From assembly GCF_032854445.1 (NCBI RefSeq), contig NC_088306.1, positions 15,743,386 through 15,807,385 of the forward strand: a stretch of 64,000 bases of DNA. The letters are read 5' to 3'. This stretch comes from Liolophura sinensis. Taxonomy: Eukaryota; Mollusca; Polyplacophora; Chitonida; Chitonidae. A program made the translations under genes and the position numbers. Under the pieces are notes generated by a model that worked only from the letters and a program-made list of their open reading frames with translations, made no database searches and was not told the DNA's origin. The stretch's first letter is position 1, and every line of letters begins with the position of its first letter. Positions 39,001 to 48,420 of the stretch are shown here, piece by piece.

Positions 39001-40223
39001 CACAAAATCAGACAGACGTGATAAAAAGAAATCGATCCTTTTATTGTCAAGGGCACGTAGGCCTGTTTTACGGCAGCCAGATAGTGGCCGTTGATTAGGC
39101 ACCATTTTCAGGGACATTACGGCCATGTGACAGGGCAGTGGCGGCAATGGCCGTTGTGGCTGCCGTTAAATTCGAAAGCTGCAAAGCAGTCTTTAAAGTG
39201 CACATGCGTTTACTATGCCTCCTTGTTGCAGGACGGATTTCCACTGCTCTTTTATCTAGTGCTGCTTCACTGAGACAACTTACCGCAGGCAAGTAAGCCG
39301 CTCAACCAAGCCATTATACTGATATGGGTCAACCAGTCAAAGCACTATTGCTGAATGCCAGGCTGGAAAGCTGCAAATTCCCTTTTTTATAAAGTCTTAG
39401 GTGTGACCTGACCCAGGATTGACCCTGGATCTACTGCCTCTGAAGTAGACGCTCTACCAATAAGTGAATATTTCACTTATACGTCAGCATCCAGCATTAT
39501 GGTAGGAGAAAACCTGGCATAGCCTTGGGGAAACCCACGACCATCCGCAGGTTGCTGAAAGACCTTTCCACGTATGGCCAGAGAGGGAGGAATGGATAGG
39601 ACTACGTCAAACCATGATGCCATCAAATAATTGAATTTGACAAATGTAACCAAGTTCTTGGATGACACAGACAGATGGTGTTCTTCTCAAAAGGCAAAGC
39701 CTGGATTTCTTTACTACAAAACGCAAACTATAACATCAGCAGAACACATTCTAACTTTTAAGTCAAATTACAAGGGAGGTCTGACTTTTCCAAACAAGGA
39801 ATGTAAAACACAGCGCAAAGCCTTTTTTTCTTGAGGTGTAAGTTAAGTGACATCACCCATCAGTTTCACAGCAACCGTCACTTGCACTACTGGCAGAACG
39901 CATCCTTACTTGATAGCAAAATAACACACACGTAATGGTTTAATAAGGCATCGGGAATTGATTTGTTAATATACTATCCATCGTGTGAAGCAAAATGTTG
40001 ACATTATCACTTCAGAATTAGGCCATTGTGGTTAGTTGACACCAGTGGTAATTCCTAGAACGTAAAAGCAGAAACAGAAAGAAAGTCTCCATGTCAAGCC
40101 AAAACCATACGATTTTCGTCAAACATAACAGCGTTTCCTTACCAGTGGAACCGTGACTACGTCTGCAAAGTCGTCTTTCTTTTCGGGCTTCTTCTCGATC
40201 GTCGTGAACTTGTAAATAGTCAT
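23943..40223 (-). CDS. ITM2: ITM2/BRI-type BRICHOS integral membrane protein, six coding exons
   Basis: Exons in coding order: 40223-40143, 34031-33867, 26844-26611, 25966-25856, 24741-24588, 24073-23943. All junctions are GT-AG and in phase, giving 291 residues (vertebrate ITM2A/B/C about 265). Layout is type II: a cytoplasmic tail starting MTIYKFTTIEKK, a basic stop RPRRSR, a membrane helix at about 54-75, a linker, then BRICHOS. Family landmarks: VPEF, HDF with D157, KQRCFVMHLN with C173, VECGS with C233, and YKLER. The sequon N179-R-T aligns with the glycosylated LNTS of human ITM2B. A dibasic KR at 252-253 matches the proprotein-convertase site, releasing a 38-residue tail. The known role is as a secretory-pathway chaperone-like membrane protein that affects amyloid precursor processing in vertebrates; here this is inference. 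Confidence 0.94.
24588..24741 (-). CDS. ITM2: ITM2 exon 5: second half of BRICHOS
   Basis: Acceptor tttctgcag, donor AGAC|gtaagt. Encodes residues 198-248, including SGYYVPDAVIV, the second BRICHOS cysteine (VEC, 233) and TYKLER. Confidence 0.93.
25856..25966 (-). CDS. ITM2: ITM2 exon 4: core of BRICHOS
   Basis: Acceptor gtatttgcag, donor CTGAGG|gtaagg. Residues 161-197: NFTAIVDRDKQRC, the LNRT sequon and APPKDWIDLIWKLR. Phase 0 on both sides. Confidence 0.93.
26611..26844 (-). CDS. ITM2: ITM2 exon 3: linker and start of BRICHOS
   Basis: Acceptor gccatttgcag, donor GAAAGT|gtaagt. Residues 83-160: a tyrosine- and charge-rich linker, then VPEFDECEKALVLHDFES. Phase 0. The first about 25-30 bases and the acceptor also form the unit of the array at 26880-28420, and its first about 100 bases exist as a near-exact extra copy at 27144-27236. 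Confidence 0.93.
26880..28420 (-). repeat. About 131-bp tandem array derived from the ITM2 exon 3 acceptor, about 11 copies
   Basis: On the minus strand each unit runs from intron sequence (gattcattcagatttgca) across the acceptor position into exon-like ttggtgtgtatgaagtg, matching the true junction (ccatttgcag|gctacctatg then gtgtatatggagtg). ttaaac at 27991 and 28122 gives the period of 131. In many copies the acceptor cag has become cat; some (27079-27120) keep the AG. Confidence 0.88.
27144..27236 (-). pseudogene. Duplicated 5' part of ITM2 exon 3 inside the array
   Basis: About 92 bases are identical by eye to exon 3 (minus strand, from gtgtatatgg to gaaggagca). The acceptor next to it is lost (ttgcatg in place of ttgcag|g), so it cannot be spliced at the homologous site. 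The identity suggests a recent event. Confidence 0.9.
28421..29990 (-). other. ITM2 intron 2, middle part, no feature
   Basis: AT-rich intron; no exon or repeat recognised. Confidence 0.5.
29998..30300. repeat. 38-bp tandem repeat in ITM2 intron 2, about 8 copies
   Basis: The unit is close to tgtaacagaatgtattatgt plus tattatgtgtacacgtgg. Right-hand copies are cleaner than left-hand ones. Confidence 0.88.
30470..30629 (+). mobile_element. 5'-truncated SINE
   Basis: Begins in the body (gggaaggtctgccag) and ends with the usual aaataaat tail; plus strand. Confidence 0.85.
31370..31928. repeat. Pair of about 72-bp direct repeats 486 bp apart
   Basis: ggtctgccatttaaaagttg and the following about 50 bases occur at 31370-31442 and again at 31856-31928 with about two differences. 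The second copy touches the exon-2-derived array. Segmental duplication is more likely than an LTR, since no LTR ends (tg..ca) or target duplication were seen. Confidence 0.75.
31930..33860 (-). repeat. 84/87/90-bp array derived from the ITM2 exon 2 donor, about 22 copies
   Basis: The 3' end of exon 2 reads ctttacagacacctggaaca then caag|gtaagtcag. On the minus strand each unit repeats this as tgtatagacacttggtaaac then aag|gtcagtcag, followed by about 45 bases of intron. Translated, units read YLYRHLVNKVSQ, against YLYRHLEHK in the exon. Copies nearest the exon (33500-33840) keep LEHK and are closest to it. Unit lengths are all multiples of three, so a 355-codon open frame spans 32770-33837, on the gene's strand but separated from exon 2 by a TAG. 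Confidence 0.93.
33867..34031 (-). CDS. ITM2: ITM2 exon 2: transmembrane segment
   Basis: Acceptor ttttttctgtag, donor CACAAG|gtaagt; residues 28-82, phase 0 on both sides. Encodes the basic stop-transfer run RPRRSR, the hydrophobic helix and the luminal start YLYRHLEHK. Confidence 0.93.
34139..34380 (+). mobile_element. SINE in ITM2 intron 1
   Basis: Near full length, plus strand: head tggttcagttggttagcgcg, B box gagttcaagtccaac, body and aaataa tail. Confidence 0.87.
34381..35405 (-). other. ITM2 intron 1, no feature
   Basis: AT-rich; nothing recognised besides short (ca)n near 35365. Confidence 0.45.
35406..35682 (-). mobile_element. SINE in ITM2 intron 1
   Basis: Near full-length minus-strand copy (tail at left, head tggccatggaacgcccc-like at right). 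Open frames here are SINE-derived. Confidence 0.87.
36491..36617 (-). mobile_element. SINE fragment
   Basis: Tail and body with an internal deletion (gtgggagggcagagcc). Confidence 0.75.
36618..38014 (-). other. ITM2 intron 1, no gene; fragment of a second SINE family at about 37745-37800
   Basis: tgagtgcttaagagtttaac then ttcagtcatatgacgacc marks the second SINE family also seen at 39205 and 43121. Nothing else recognised. Confidence 0.45.
38015..38130 (-). mobile_element. Old SINE fragment
   Basis: Degenerate: gattgatgtttaacactgg, then ggaaaccagacagagccc in the expected order. Confidence 0.55.
39205..39462 (-). mobile_element. Second tRNA-derived SINE family
   Basis: The body (tgcctccttgttgcagga ... 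ctgcttcactgagac) ends on the right in a tRNA-like head on the minus strand: A box ttggtagagcgtctac, B box gggtcaatcctggg. Related to the copies at 43121 and 37745. Confidence 0.75.
39470..39592 (-). mobile_element. Main-family SINE fragment abutting the second-family SINE
   Basis: gaatatttcacttatacgtc followed by ggaaacccacgaccatccgc. It lies directly against the previous element, suggesting nested or adjacent insertion. Confidence 0.75.
40143..40223 (-). CDS. ITM2: ITM2 exon 1: cytoplasmic N-terminus
   Basis: ATG in gcaaaaATGACT; 27 codons MTIYKFTTIEKK to VVTVPL, donor CTG|gtaagg, phase 0. A start of the MTIYK type followed by lysines fits invertebrate ITM2 proteins as I recall them. Confidence 0.88.
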
Positions 40224-40550
40224 TTTTGCAACTTTTTGAAGGGCGACAATTTACCTTCCTTATCAAATGTTATCATCAAAACACCAACAATGTTCGGATA
40301 AAATCGGACGGTGAGATGAAAACTTCCGACTAAGCTTTAATATTGAAAACCCATTATTCATACATCACAAAATATGATTTTTGGGGTCAAAAATATATAG
40401 AAAATATCTTTCTGTAAATTGAAGTAACTGAGTTTCATCTGATAAAGGTACAAAGACGGATAAATATGTTTGATCCTGAATCTTTATTCCCGGTTTTGCA
40501 GTCAGGTTATTACAATGTGTCAGTCCGAGTGGTCAGAGTAGCACTGGGCT
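40224..40550. promoter_or_regulatory. Inter-gene region, candidate divergent promoter
   Basis: Separates the ITM2 start (minus) from the next plus-strand gene. CpGs such as aaaatcggacggtg occur at about 40300. No TATA box or other named motif stands out. Confidence 0.3.
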
Positions 40551-40556
40551 GCCTAC

Positions 40557-41546
40557 ATCCATGAGCAGCACGTCCACGAGGAGAACGGACATCCATGAGC
40601 AGACTGGAACATATAACTTGTTCGTTTACAAATAACTGGGCAAGGTACGAGACTATAAGCCTGTATATTTATATAGGCCTACATCCGAGCAGATCAATTC
40701 TCAACATTTTAAACCCCTTAATATCAGATAACACAGACATTACTATAACCTTGTAGACCTTCTTTAATGTGTCATAGTTAATTAATAACCTAATAATCCT
40801 CCATCACTAACTGGAAAAAAAGATATTAAAGATCCACGAGGAGGACCTTGCCTAGTTCACCTACATCCATGAGGAGGACGGTGGCTAATTTACCTTCCTG
40901 CAGGTATAAGGTACAATATCCATGAGGAGGACGGTGGCTAATTTAACTTCCTACTGGTATAAAGTACAACATCTATGAGGTGGGCGGTGGCTGATTTACC
41001 TTCCTGCAGGTATAAGGTACAATATCCATGAGGAAGACGGTAGCTAATTTAACTTCCTGCAGGTATAAGGTACAATATCCATGAGGAGGACGGTGGATAA
41101 TTTAACTTCCTACTGGTATAAAGTGAAACATCCACGAGGAGGACGGTGGCTAATTTACCTTCCTGCAGGTATAAGGTACAATATCCATGAGGAGGACGGT
41201 GGCTAATTTAACTTCCTACTGGTATAAAGTATAACATCCATGAGGAGGACGGTGGCTAATTTACCTTCCTGCAGGTATCATGTACAATATCCACGAGGAG
41301 GACGGTAACTAATTTACCTTTCTGCATGTATAAAGTACAACATCCATGAGGAGGGCGGTGGATAATTTACCTTCCTGCAGGTATAAGGTACAACATCCAC
41401 GAGGAGGACGGTGGCTAATTTACCTTCCTGCAGGTATAAGGTACAATATCCATGAGGAGGACGGTGGCTAATTTAACTTCCTACTGGTATAAAGTATAAC
41501 ATCCATGAGGAGGACGGTGGCTAATTTACCTTCCTGCAGGTACCAG
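40557..41546 (+). repeat. 53-bp array derived from the exon A acceptor of the PHD-like gene, 13 copies
   Basis: The true junction is ttcctgcaggtaccag|gtacaacatctatgagg then aggacggt. Units repeat it as ttcctgcaggtataag then gtacaatatccatgagg and aggacggtggctaatttac. The array thus holds about 23 exonic bases, then intron. Cleaner copies run 40835-41546; 40557-40620 is a degenerate outer edge. Confidence 0.92.
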
Positions 41547-41639
41547 GTACAACATCTATGAGGAGGACGGTTCCATCCAACATGCATTGGTGTTCCTGAA
41601 ACCTACGAGCCGGATGTATTTGTTTGACCAAGTTGCACG
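41547..41639 (+). CDS. PHD-like gene exon A
   Basis: Enters in phase 2, reads RYNIYEEDGSIQHALVFLKP and on to FDQVAR, donor GCACG|gtaagt. An acceptor 7 bases upstream (ctgcag|gtaccag) is the alternative. The preceding array is made from this exon's start. Confidence 0.62.
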
Positions 41640-44600
41640 GTAAGTTCCACTAGAAAACATGTCAATGCATGTCAATGCTAAAACTGTTAAAAACCGTCTT
41701 TGACGTATCTCTACATAATGTGAGGTTTGGACACTTACGTCTGGCATAAGATACACCATCTTTTAAAACAAGCCCCTAAAGGGCATGATTTCCTGCAAAT
41801 TACCTTTAGTTTGTCAAAGCCTTTATTTGTGATTATTTTGTGTGTTTATATATATGGTAAAAGTGAAATGAATTGGATATTAAAAAGCAAGGTGCATGAC
41901 AACGTTTATTATGTATTATATTTTAATGACCATATCTATGTCTCTGTTTACAGAAACACCAATCCCCAGCAAAGCTTTGATTTGGGGAAAATGGACAACT
42001 ATGTTGTATCTGCAACAAAGCGTAAATGTGGTGTAAATTATGGGATATTCTTTTAAATATTCCCAACTTTTTTACGGCCAGCCATCGTTGTTCGGCAACA
42101 TTCCATTCTGAATGAATTTTATGACTGATTACTGAGATATCAATTCTTTAAGCAAAACAGATATCGTTGGTGAAGTGAGAGGATGCTCACAGTTATGGAG
42201 CTGATTATTGATGTTTGCTCTTCAGGACATATTGGCAATGTAAAGCCTGTGCAGAGTGGTTTCACCCAGACTATATGGACGACAATGAAGACGGCAACCC
42301 TACCAATTTCATCTGCGATACCTGTGTGGTAACTATACTTGCTTTATAAACTCATGCATGAATATAATTTATAAAAATTTTCTCCCAATCCACCAATATC
42401 GTCAATGCCAAAAAGAAACATTGCATTCCACGTTTCGTCATTTAAAGTTTTCTACCTTTTAATCACAATCTACCTAAAAAACCAAGGCAGACGAGGAAGA
42501 TCGGTAGATCTGCAGTAGTACAAGTATGTATACATCCAATGGTTCACTTACTTTCCTGCGCATTACTGTATGGAACTCTAATTCAGTTTTCTCATATATT
42601 TCATAATTTTATTAGGGAACCCTCCTCCGTACATGCGTTGACTGTAATTGAGACCTCCACAACACATACAAAGCATTTCCAACTAATTCGCAGTGAGGAA
42701 AAATTATGCACAATATAACAGATGACAAAGAACAAAGTTGCATATTGCAGGAATTTTTTGACAGTTTTATGTTTGTTACACAGGTGCCCTGTAGAGAAGA
42801 AGATGACAAAATAGCATCACATGAGCTACACGAAGGGCTCCCACAGCAAGGATAACCTTATTACTACACGTAGCGCAGCGCAATGACCCAGAAGCCTCCC
42901 ACCAATGTGGGGTCGCTGTGAGTTTAAGTCCAGCTCATGCTGGCTTCCTCTCCGGCCGTAGGTGGGAAGGTCTGCAGCAACCTGCGGATGGTCATGGGTT
43001 TCCCCTCGGGCTTTGCCCGGTTTCCTCCCACCATAACACTGTCGTATAAGTGAAATATTATTGAATACGGCGTAAAACACCAATCAAATAAATAAATAAA
43101 TAAATATTACTACACGCTGATTGAGTGAGTGAGTGCTTTGGGTTTAACGTCGTACTGAACAATTTTTCAGTCATATGACGACGAGGAGTCCTTCTAGGGT
43201 ATGCATATGTAGTGTGTCTTCTTGTGATAGGGTGAGTTCATGCCGCCAAAGTTTGCCGCCACTAGAACATCATGCCGAAGACACCAAACGTGACACCCCC
43301 TCCAGTCACATTATACTGACACCGGGCCGAACAGTCATGTTTCCTTGCTCTAACCTCTCAATGCTAAACGGCAAGCGAGGCAGCAACAAGTACCGTTGGT
43401 ATGACCCGACAAGTAGAAAAATACAAGTAGAAAAATACCATTAAACTATGTCTGATAACTTTTGGATTTTTAATCTTAGTAAACACAATGTTTGGATTGT
43501 ATATATATGCCGCATAATGTTGATATTTCAGGGTGGTGTGATAGACCAGTATGTGGAGGGCTTGTTGACACACAAAGACTCAAAGTGGTATTTTCAGCTT
43601 AAGTCTGTACATTTCATTTAATTTCTTTGTCTTTTACATATTTTTCTATATTTCCTCATATGCGTACGCGCATTGTGGAGTTTCGCACAGTCAATGGTGT
43701 GAACAACAATTAGCTTAGGAATACCTACACATTTTACTGTGAAATTATAATTTACAGACACAGTGTATTTAATTGACACTTGTATTTGACTACATACAGT
43801 AGTTTTAAACATATGATCATCTCTGCATTTCCCATTTCTTCTATATTGACGCGCAGCACGCTGTACATTCATGTCACACAAACTCGAAAGATTTCGCTGC
43901 TATTTGAGGAATAATTGCTGGGGTACAAATAATTAATTTGTTACATGACATATAGTTTAATGTATTGTTTCACATCATATAGCCTGATGGTAGCATGTGA
44001 TTTCATAAAGATCTTCATGCTCTTCATCGCCCGGGATATATTATAATGTATCTAAAAAGAGTGGTTTAGAGTGTTTTATTGTGTTATATTGATATTTTCT
44101 CATAACCCCTTGCTCGTACAACTGTGTACATAATTATGTGTTTATCTAGGCCCGAGAGCTCTGAGCTGGAGATTTTCTTGACAAATCCGAGAAGGGAATT
44201 TCTAACCGGCTTTGGTTTCGGTTATGTCCTCGACTTGGTACGTAAAAGTGTGATTTCGGTGTATAAGTTGTTTATAAACTGATATTGACTTAGCTTGATC
44301 TATATGTACTAAAAATACTCTTTGCATGGAAAAAGTTTTTCGTTTCTTGTTTTCATCCAGTTTTCATCCTTATCTACTTCTGGCTGAAAGCACATTTGCT
44401 TATTGGGCAAGCCCTGTTACTATATTTATGTATGTTTTACGTACCAAAAACAACGCTGCAGGAGTTTGGAATTTTGTAAATGTTTTGTGAGTAAATTATG
44501 GTAATTCTGGGTGTTATTTCCAACTGGTATGTGTATGGTACTTAGTAAGATTTTCTCTTTTAGGCTTATACATATCTCGAAGCCTATGTGGCAAAAAGTT

Positions 44601-45685
44601 CTTCAAAATGAAGCTTAGGGACAAAAGGTACGTATAGGTACATGTAGGTAGGGTGGTTACCAGTAATCCCGGTCTACTNNNNNNNNNNNNNNNNNNNNNN
44701 NNNNNNNNNNNNNNNNNNNNNNNNNNNNNNNNNNNNNNNNNNNNNNNNNNNNNNNNNNNNNNNNNNNNNNNNNNNNNNNNNNNNNNNNNNNNNNNNNNNN
44801 NNNNNNNNNNNNNNNNNNNNNNNNNNNNNNNNNNNNNNNNNNNNNNNNNNNNNNNNNNNNNNNNNNNNNNNNNNNNNNCTACTCCATGCATGTTTCAAAT
44901 AATCATGCCTATAAGGGTTTTTTGTTACAGTACAGAAATGGGGATGTTCTGTTTGTTTGATTGTCACAGCTTAATTTGGTTCAAGAGTGAAGAAGAAAGT
45001 GACTGATTCATTGCTGCTTTCATGGAGCGTGATTAAATTGTGCGAAACATTCTGTTTATGCTTTTGTATACCTTGTCTGTAGATGTGCATTGGAAATGGA
45101 TCCTGATTATCTCTCACTGTGTGATTATATTCTTGTGTGAACATTGCTTCAGGCGCCCCGCCACATTTGGATTTGTACACATGCTAGTCCAGCTACCAGG
45201 AACCAGGAATTCAGAAGATTATAAATGTGGATGGGTTTGTATTTACCTTGTATTTTATCTGTTTGTTTTTATTTTTTATTTTTTGGTATAATACGATTTG
45301 GCTATTATGGCTCCAGTTATGCATGGAGTAGTATCGGAATGGCTTTCCAGCTTGATAATCAAGTAGTCTATACACAGACTGTTCAAATGTGTATAAACAT
45401 TTGACAAGACTAAAGTCATAAAAAACAAGGAAGGTAACTCAGAATACCGAAGTCACCAAATTGTCATTTACATTTAGATGTGTGTTTAATTATTTATCAT
45501 TATAATTTCATAATTTTGTCCCACGCATGACTTGCTAAAAAGTGCGCAGGCATATATTTTTAACTAGTAGCAATCTATATACATTTCCAGATTTCAGTCT
45601 TTTACAAATGAATAGAAACCCTTTGACAGGATTACATTCGGTTCACATTTTTTCTTTGAAGGTACGAAGGGACAGTCAGGAGTAG
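41547..45685 (+). CDS. Unrecognised multi-exon gene with a PHD-like zinc-binding segment (5' end missing)
   Basis: Seven exons join in one frame with GT-AG sites: 41547-41639, 42226-42328, 43532-43602, 44150-44241, 44564-44627, 45153-45234 and 45662-45685, about 176 residues to the TAG. The second exon encodes YWQCKACAEWFH ... FICDTC, matching the latter half of a PHD finger (W-x2-C-x2-C-x2-WFH ... C-x2-C), but the cysteine normally after the histidine is replaced (HPDYMD). The first exon (YNIYEEDGSIQHALVFLKP) could be part of a BAH-like fold; that is a guess. The rest (FLTNPRREFLTGFGFGYVLD, RPATFGFVHMLVQLPG) is not recognised. The 5' exon is not found, and intron 5 contains the assembly gap. 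The consistent phase chain is the main evidence. Confidence 0.6.
42226..42328 (+). CDS. PHD-like gene exon B: zinc-binding segment
   Basis: Acceptor gctcttcag, donor TGTGTG|gtaact. Carries WQCKACAEWFHPDYMD and NFICDTCV. Confidence 0.65.
42871..43105 (+). mobile_element. 5'-truncated SINE with 11-bp target duplication
   Basis: attactacacg at 42860-42870 and 43106-43116 flanks a plus-strand copy starting in the tRNA-like head. Confidence 0.92.
43121..43395 (-). mobile_element. Second-family SINE copy
   Basis: tgagtgagtgagtgctttgg, then ttttcagtcatatgacgacg and the ctcaatgctaaacggcaagcg motif, in the same order as the family elsewhere. The open frame 43175-43444 is part of it and not an exon. 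Confidence 0.75.
43532..43602 (+). CDS. PHD-like gene exon C
   Basis: Acceptor ttgatatttcag. Reads GGVIDQYVEGLLTHKDSKWY. The donor CTTAA|gtctgt is weak but gives phase 2, which the next exon needs (AA|G). Confidence 0.5.
44150..44241 (+). CDS. PHD-like gene exon D
   Basis: Acceptor tgtttatctag. Reads PESSELEIFLTNPRREFLTG then FGFGYVLDLV. Of two overlapping donors (ttg|gtacgt and gtac|gtaaaa), the second keeps frame with the next exon. Confidence 0.55.
44564..44627 (+). CDS. PHD-like gene exon E
   Basis: Acceptor ttctcttttag, donor AAAAG|gtacgt. Reads LYISRSLCGKKFFKMKLRDK; phase 2 out. Confidence 0.55.
44679..44878. other. Assembly gap, 200 N
   Basis: Exactly 200 N, typical of a scaffold placeholder. 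Both edges read ctact, so the contig ends may overlap and the true gap may be negative or very small. Confidence 0.97.
45153..45234 (+). CDS. PHD-like gene exon F
   Basis: Acceptor acattgcttcag; split codon AG|G with the exon before the gap. Reads RPATFGFVHMLVQLPGTRN then SEDYKCGW, donor TGG|gtttgt. Confidence 0.55.
45662..45685 (+). CDS. PHD-like gene last exon
   Basis: Acceptor tttctttgaag, then VRRDSQE and TAG. A second frame of the same exon stays open to about 45865, so an alternative phase would extend the protein. Confidence 0.4.
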   Translation, partial: VRRDSQE

Positions 45686-46494
45686 GAGATGTAAGGAAGC
45701 TTTGGTTTGGGATGTAGTCTCACTACCTGTATCCAACAAACTGCACATATCTTTACGAGAAGCAAGGCGAAGATGCTGTCAGACTGAACATTCATCGTTA
45801 CACACGGCCCCTAAAATAAGTGAACAATTAAGAGCACACCGCTTAATCAGCAGTACTGAATCGTAACTGGCGTGCTGTGTACGTAAATAATAGATGACTG
45901 ATGCGATTGACAATGTGTATTTTATATCACTGTTATCTTTGTATCGTGGCTATATGCCTTGTACATATAGCCTACACCTATAATCTATTTTCCATTCCAC
46001 CTCCATACCATTCATTGCTTCGCTTACATATGTGTAGAATCTTAGAATGTACAAGAGAGTTTATACACTAATGAACTTGCTTAGGGTACTGCAGCAAATG
46101 CATTGAAGCACAACTTTTGTCCGTACATCCCAGTAATGCGTTCTTCAGTTTATAATAGTCTTTCTGTAAAGGTTTTTGCAAACCGGATGAATACAATACT
46201 GTAACATTTTTAGGAAAGGGAACTTGTTTAATTAGAGTTTCTGTTTGCAAACTCTCCATGGGCAGTGGGTTATGGCACTGCGTCAGGGCTCCTTAAAATA
46301 CATATATTTAGTCTAGAATTTGGTTGTTGAATTTTTTTATTCAACTGTCCGGGATTGGTGGTTACTAGATTTCTCATACTCGATAATTCGTGGATTATAT
46401 TCTAAGGTACTGTGAATCCTTTCTCATACACGTACGTGAAAGGCAAACTGGGTTTGTCCTCGTTAATGTTGGTCTTTACTCATCTGCTGGGGAA

Positions 46495-47885
46495 AAGGAT
46501 GGTAAATTAGCCACCGTCCTATCCGTGGATGTTGTACCTTATACCTGCAGGAAGGTAAAGTAGCCACCGTCCGCCTCATGGATGTTGTACCTGATACCTG
46601 CAGTAAGGTAAATTAGCCACCGTCCTTCTCGTGGATGTTGTGCTGTATAGCTATTGATAGGTAAATTAGCCACCGTCCTCCTCATGGATGTTGTACTTTA
46701 CACCTACAGAAAGGTAAACTAGCCACCGTCCTTCTCGTGGATGTTGTACTTTACACCAGCAGAAAGGTAAATTAGCCACCGTCCTCCTCGTGGATGTTGT
46801 ACTTTACACCTGCAGGAAGGTAAACTAGCCAACGTCCTCCTTGTGGATGTTGTACTTTACACCTGCAGGAAGGTAAATTAGCCACCGTCCTCCTCATGGA
46901 TGTTGTACTTCACACCTGCAGGAAGGTAAACTAGCCAACGTCCTCCTTGTGGATGTTGTACTTTACACCTCCAGGAAGGTAAACTAGCCACCGTCCTCCT
47001 CGTGGATCTTGTACTTTACACCTGCAGGAAGGTAAACTAGCCACCGTCCCCCTCGTGGATGTTGTACTTTATACCAGTAGGAAATTAAATTAGCCAACGT
47101 CCTCCTCATGGATGTTGTACTTGACACCTCCAGGAAGGTAAACTAGCCACCGTCCTCCTCGTGGATGTTGTACTTTACACCTGCAGAAAGGTAAATTACT
47201 CAGCGTCCTCCTCGTTGATGTTGTACCTTATGCCAGTAGGAAGGTAAATTAGCCACCGTCCTCCTCATGGGTGTTGTACTGTATAGCTATTGATAGGTAA
47301 ATCAGCCACCGTCCTCCTCGTGGATGTTGTACTTTATACCTACAGGGAGGTAAACTAGTCACCGTCCTCCTCGTGGATGTTGTACTTTATACCTACAGGG
47401 AGGTAAACTAGTCACCGTCCTCCTCGTGGATGTTGTACTGTATAGCTATTGATAGGTAAATCAGCCACCGTCCTCCTCGTGGATGTTGTACTTTATACCT
47501 ACAGGGCGGTAAACTAGTCACCGTCCTCCTCGTGGATGTTGTACTGTATAGCTATTGATAGGTAAATCAGCCACCGTCCTCCTCGTGGATGTTGTACTTT
47601 ATACATACAGGGAGGTAAACTAGTCACCGTCCTCCTCGTGGATGTTGTACTTTATACCTACAGGGAGGTAAACTAGTCACCGTCCTCCTCGTGGATGTTG
47701 TACTGTATAGCTATTGATAGGTAAGTCAGCCACCGTCCTCCTCGTGGATGTTGTACTTTATACCTACAGGGCGGTAAACTAGTCACCGTCCTCCTCGTGG
47801 ATGTTGTACTGTATAGCTATTGATAGGTAAATCAGCCACCGTCCTCCTCCTGGATGTTGTACTTTATACCTATATGAAGGTAAAT
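46495..47885 (-). repeat. 53-bp array, inverted relative of the exon A array, about 26 copies
   Basis: Units on the plus strand (gtggatgttgtactttacac then ctgcaggaaggtaaactag and ccaccgtcctcctc) are the reverse complement of the 40557-41546 units. A variant unit (tactgtatagctattgatag) alternates with the standard one, forming a higher-order pattern at 47260-47840. Confidence 0.93.
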
Positions 47886-48261
47886 TAGGCACATTTTATA
47901 TAGATGCCGGGGGAAACCACCGTCCTGCACCCGATACCAAGTACCTGTATATTGTATAGTCCTATAGGCCTATGGACCCCATGTCGGGAAAACGGGTCTG
48001 GAGAGGCCGTGGGCTGTTGTATTCTTATGATATAGAATACCTTGTCTTATTCATCATCTGTCGTTGATAGTTCGATAATTTATACCGATAATTTACCTGT
48101 TGTCGATAGTTCGATAATTTGGAGAAGCGCTGTAGTAAATAAAATTTAAGTTAATGGTATGAGATATACAGTGATATAATCCGTATGTCTTTTTAATGAA
48201 CACAAATGTGTAACTATAATCATCCCACTACTTTGCATTTCGCGCCATATGTGTGGTCATG

Positions 48262-48310
48262 CGCACTACACCGTCCTCCTGATGGATGTCCGTTCTCCTG
48301 GTGGATGTAC
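48262..48310 (-). repeat. Outer-edge remnant of the inverted 53-bp array
   Basis: The reverse complement reads ccaccaggagaacggacatc, matching ccacgaggagaacggacatc at 40574-40593, the outer edge of the left array. Both arrays therefore share an edge sequence. Confidence 0.75.
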
Positions 48311-48359
48311 TTTCGTTCCCGTAGGGATGTAGGCTGACGAGTACTGTTGGGTGGTCACG

Positions 48360-48420
48360 GACATTACCGAAGGTGTAAATGACTTTCCGCCGGAAGTGAT
48401 CTTGAACTCGCGGGAAATGT
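48360..48420 (+). promoter_or_regulatory. Candidate photolyase promoter and first untranslated exon
   Basis: Contains ETS-type ccggaagt (48390-48397) and E2F-like tcgcgggaaa (48408-48417), followed by a possible donor aaat|gtaagg at 48419. That would splice to the exon starting at 49421. No TATA box. Confidence 0.4.

Noticed and set aside
43175-43444. Extra exon of the PHD-like gene
   Set aside because: The sequence belongs to the second SINE family (cagtcatatgacgacg ... aatgctaaacggcaagcg), and exons 42226-42328 and 43532-43602 join in phase without it.
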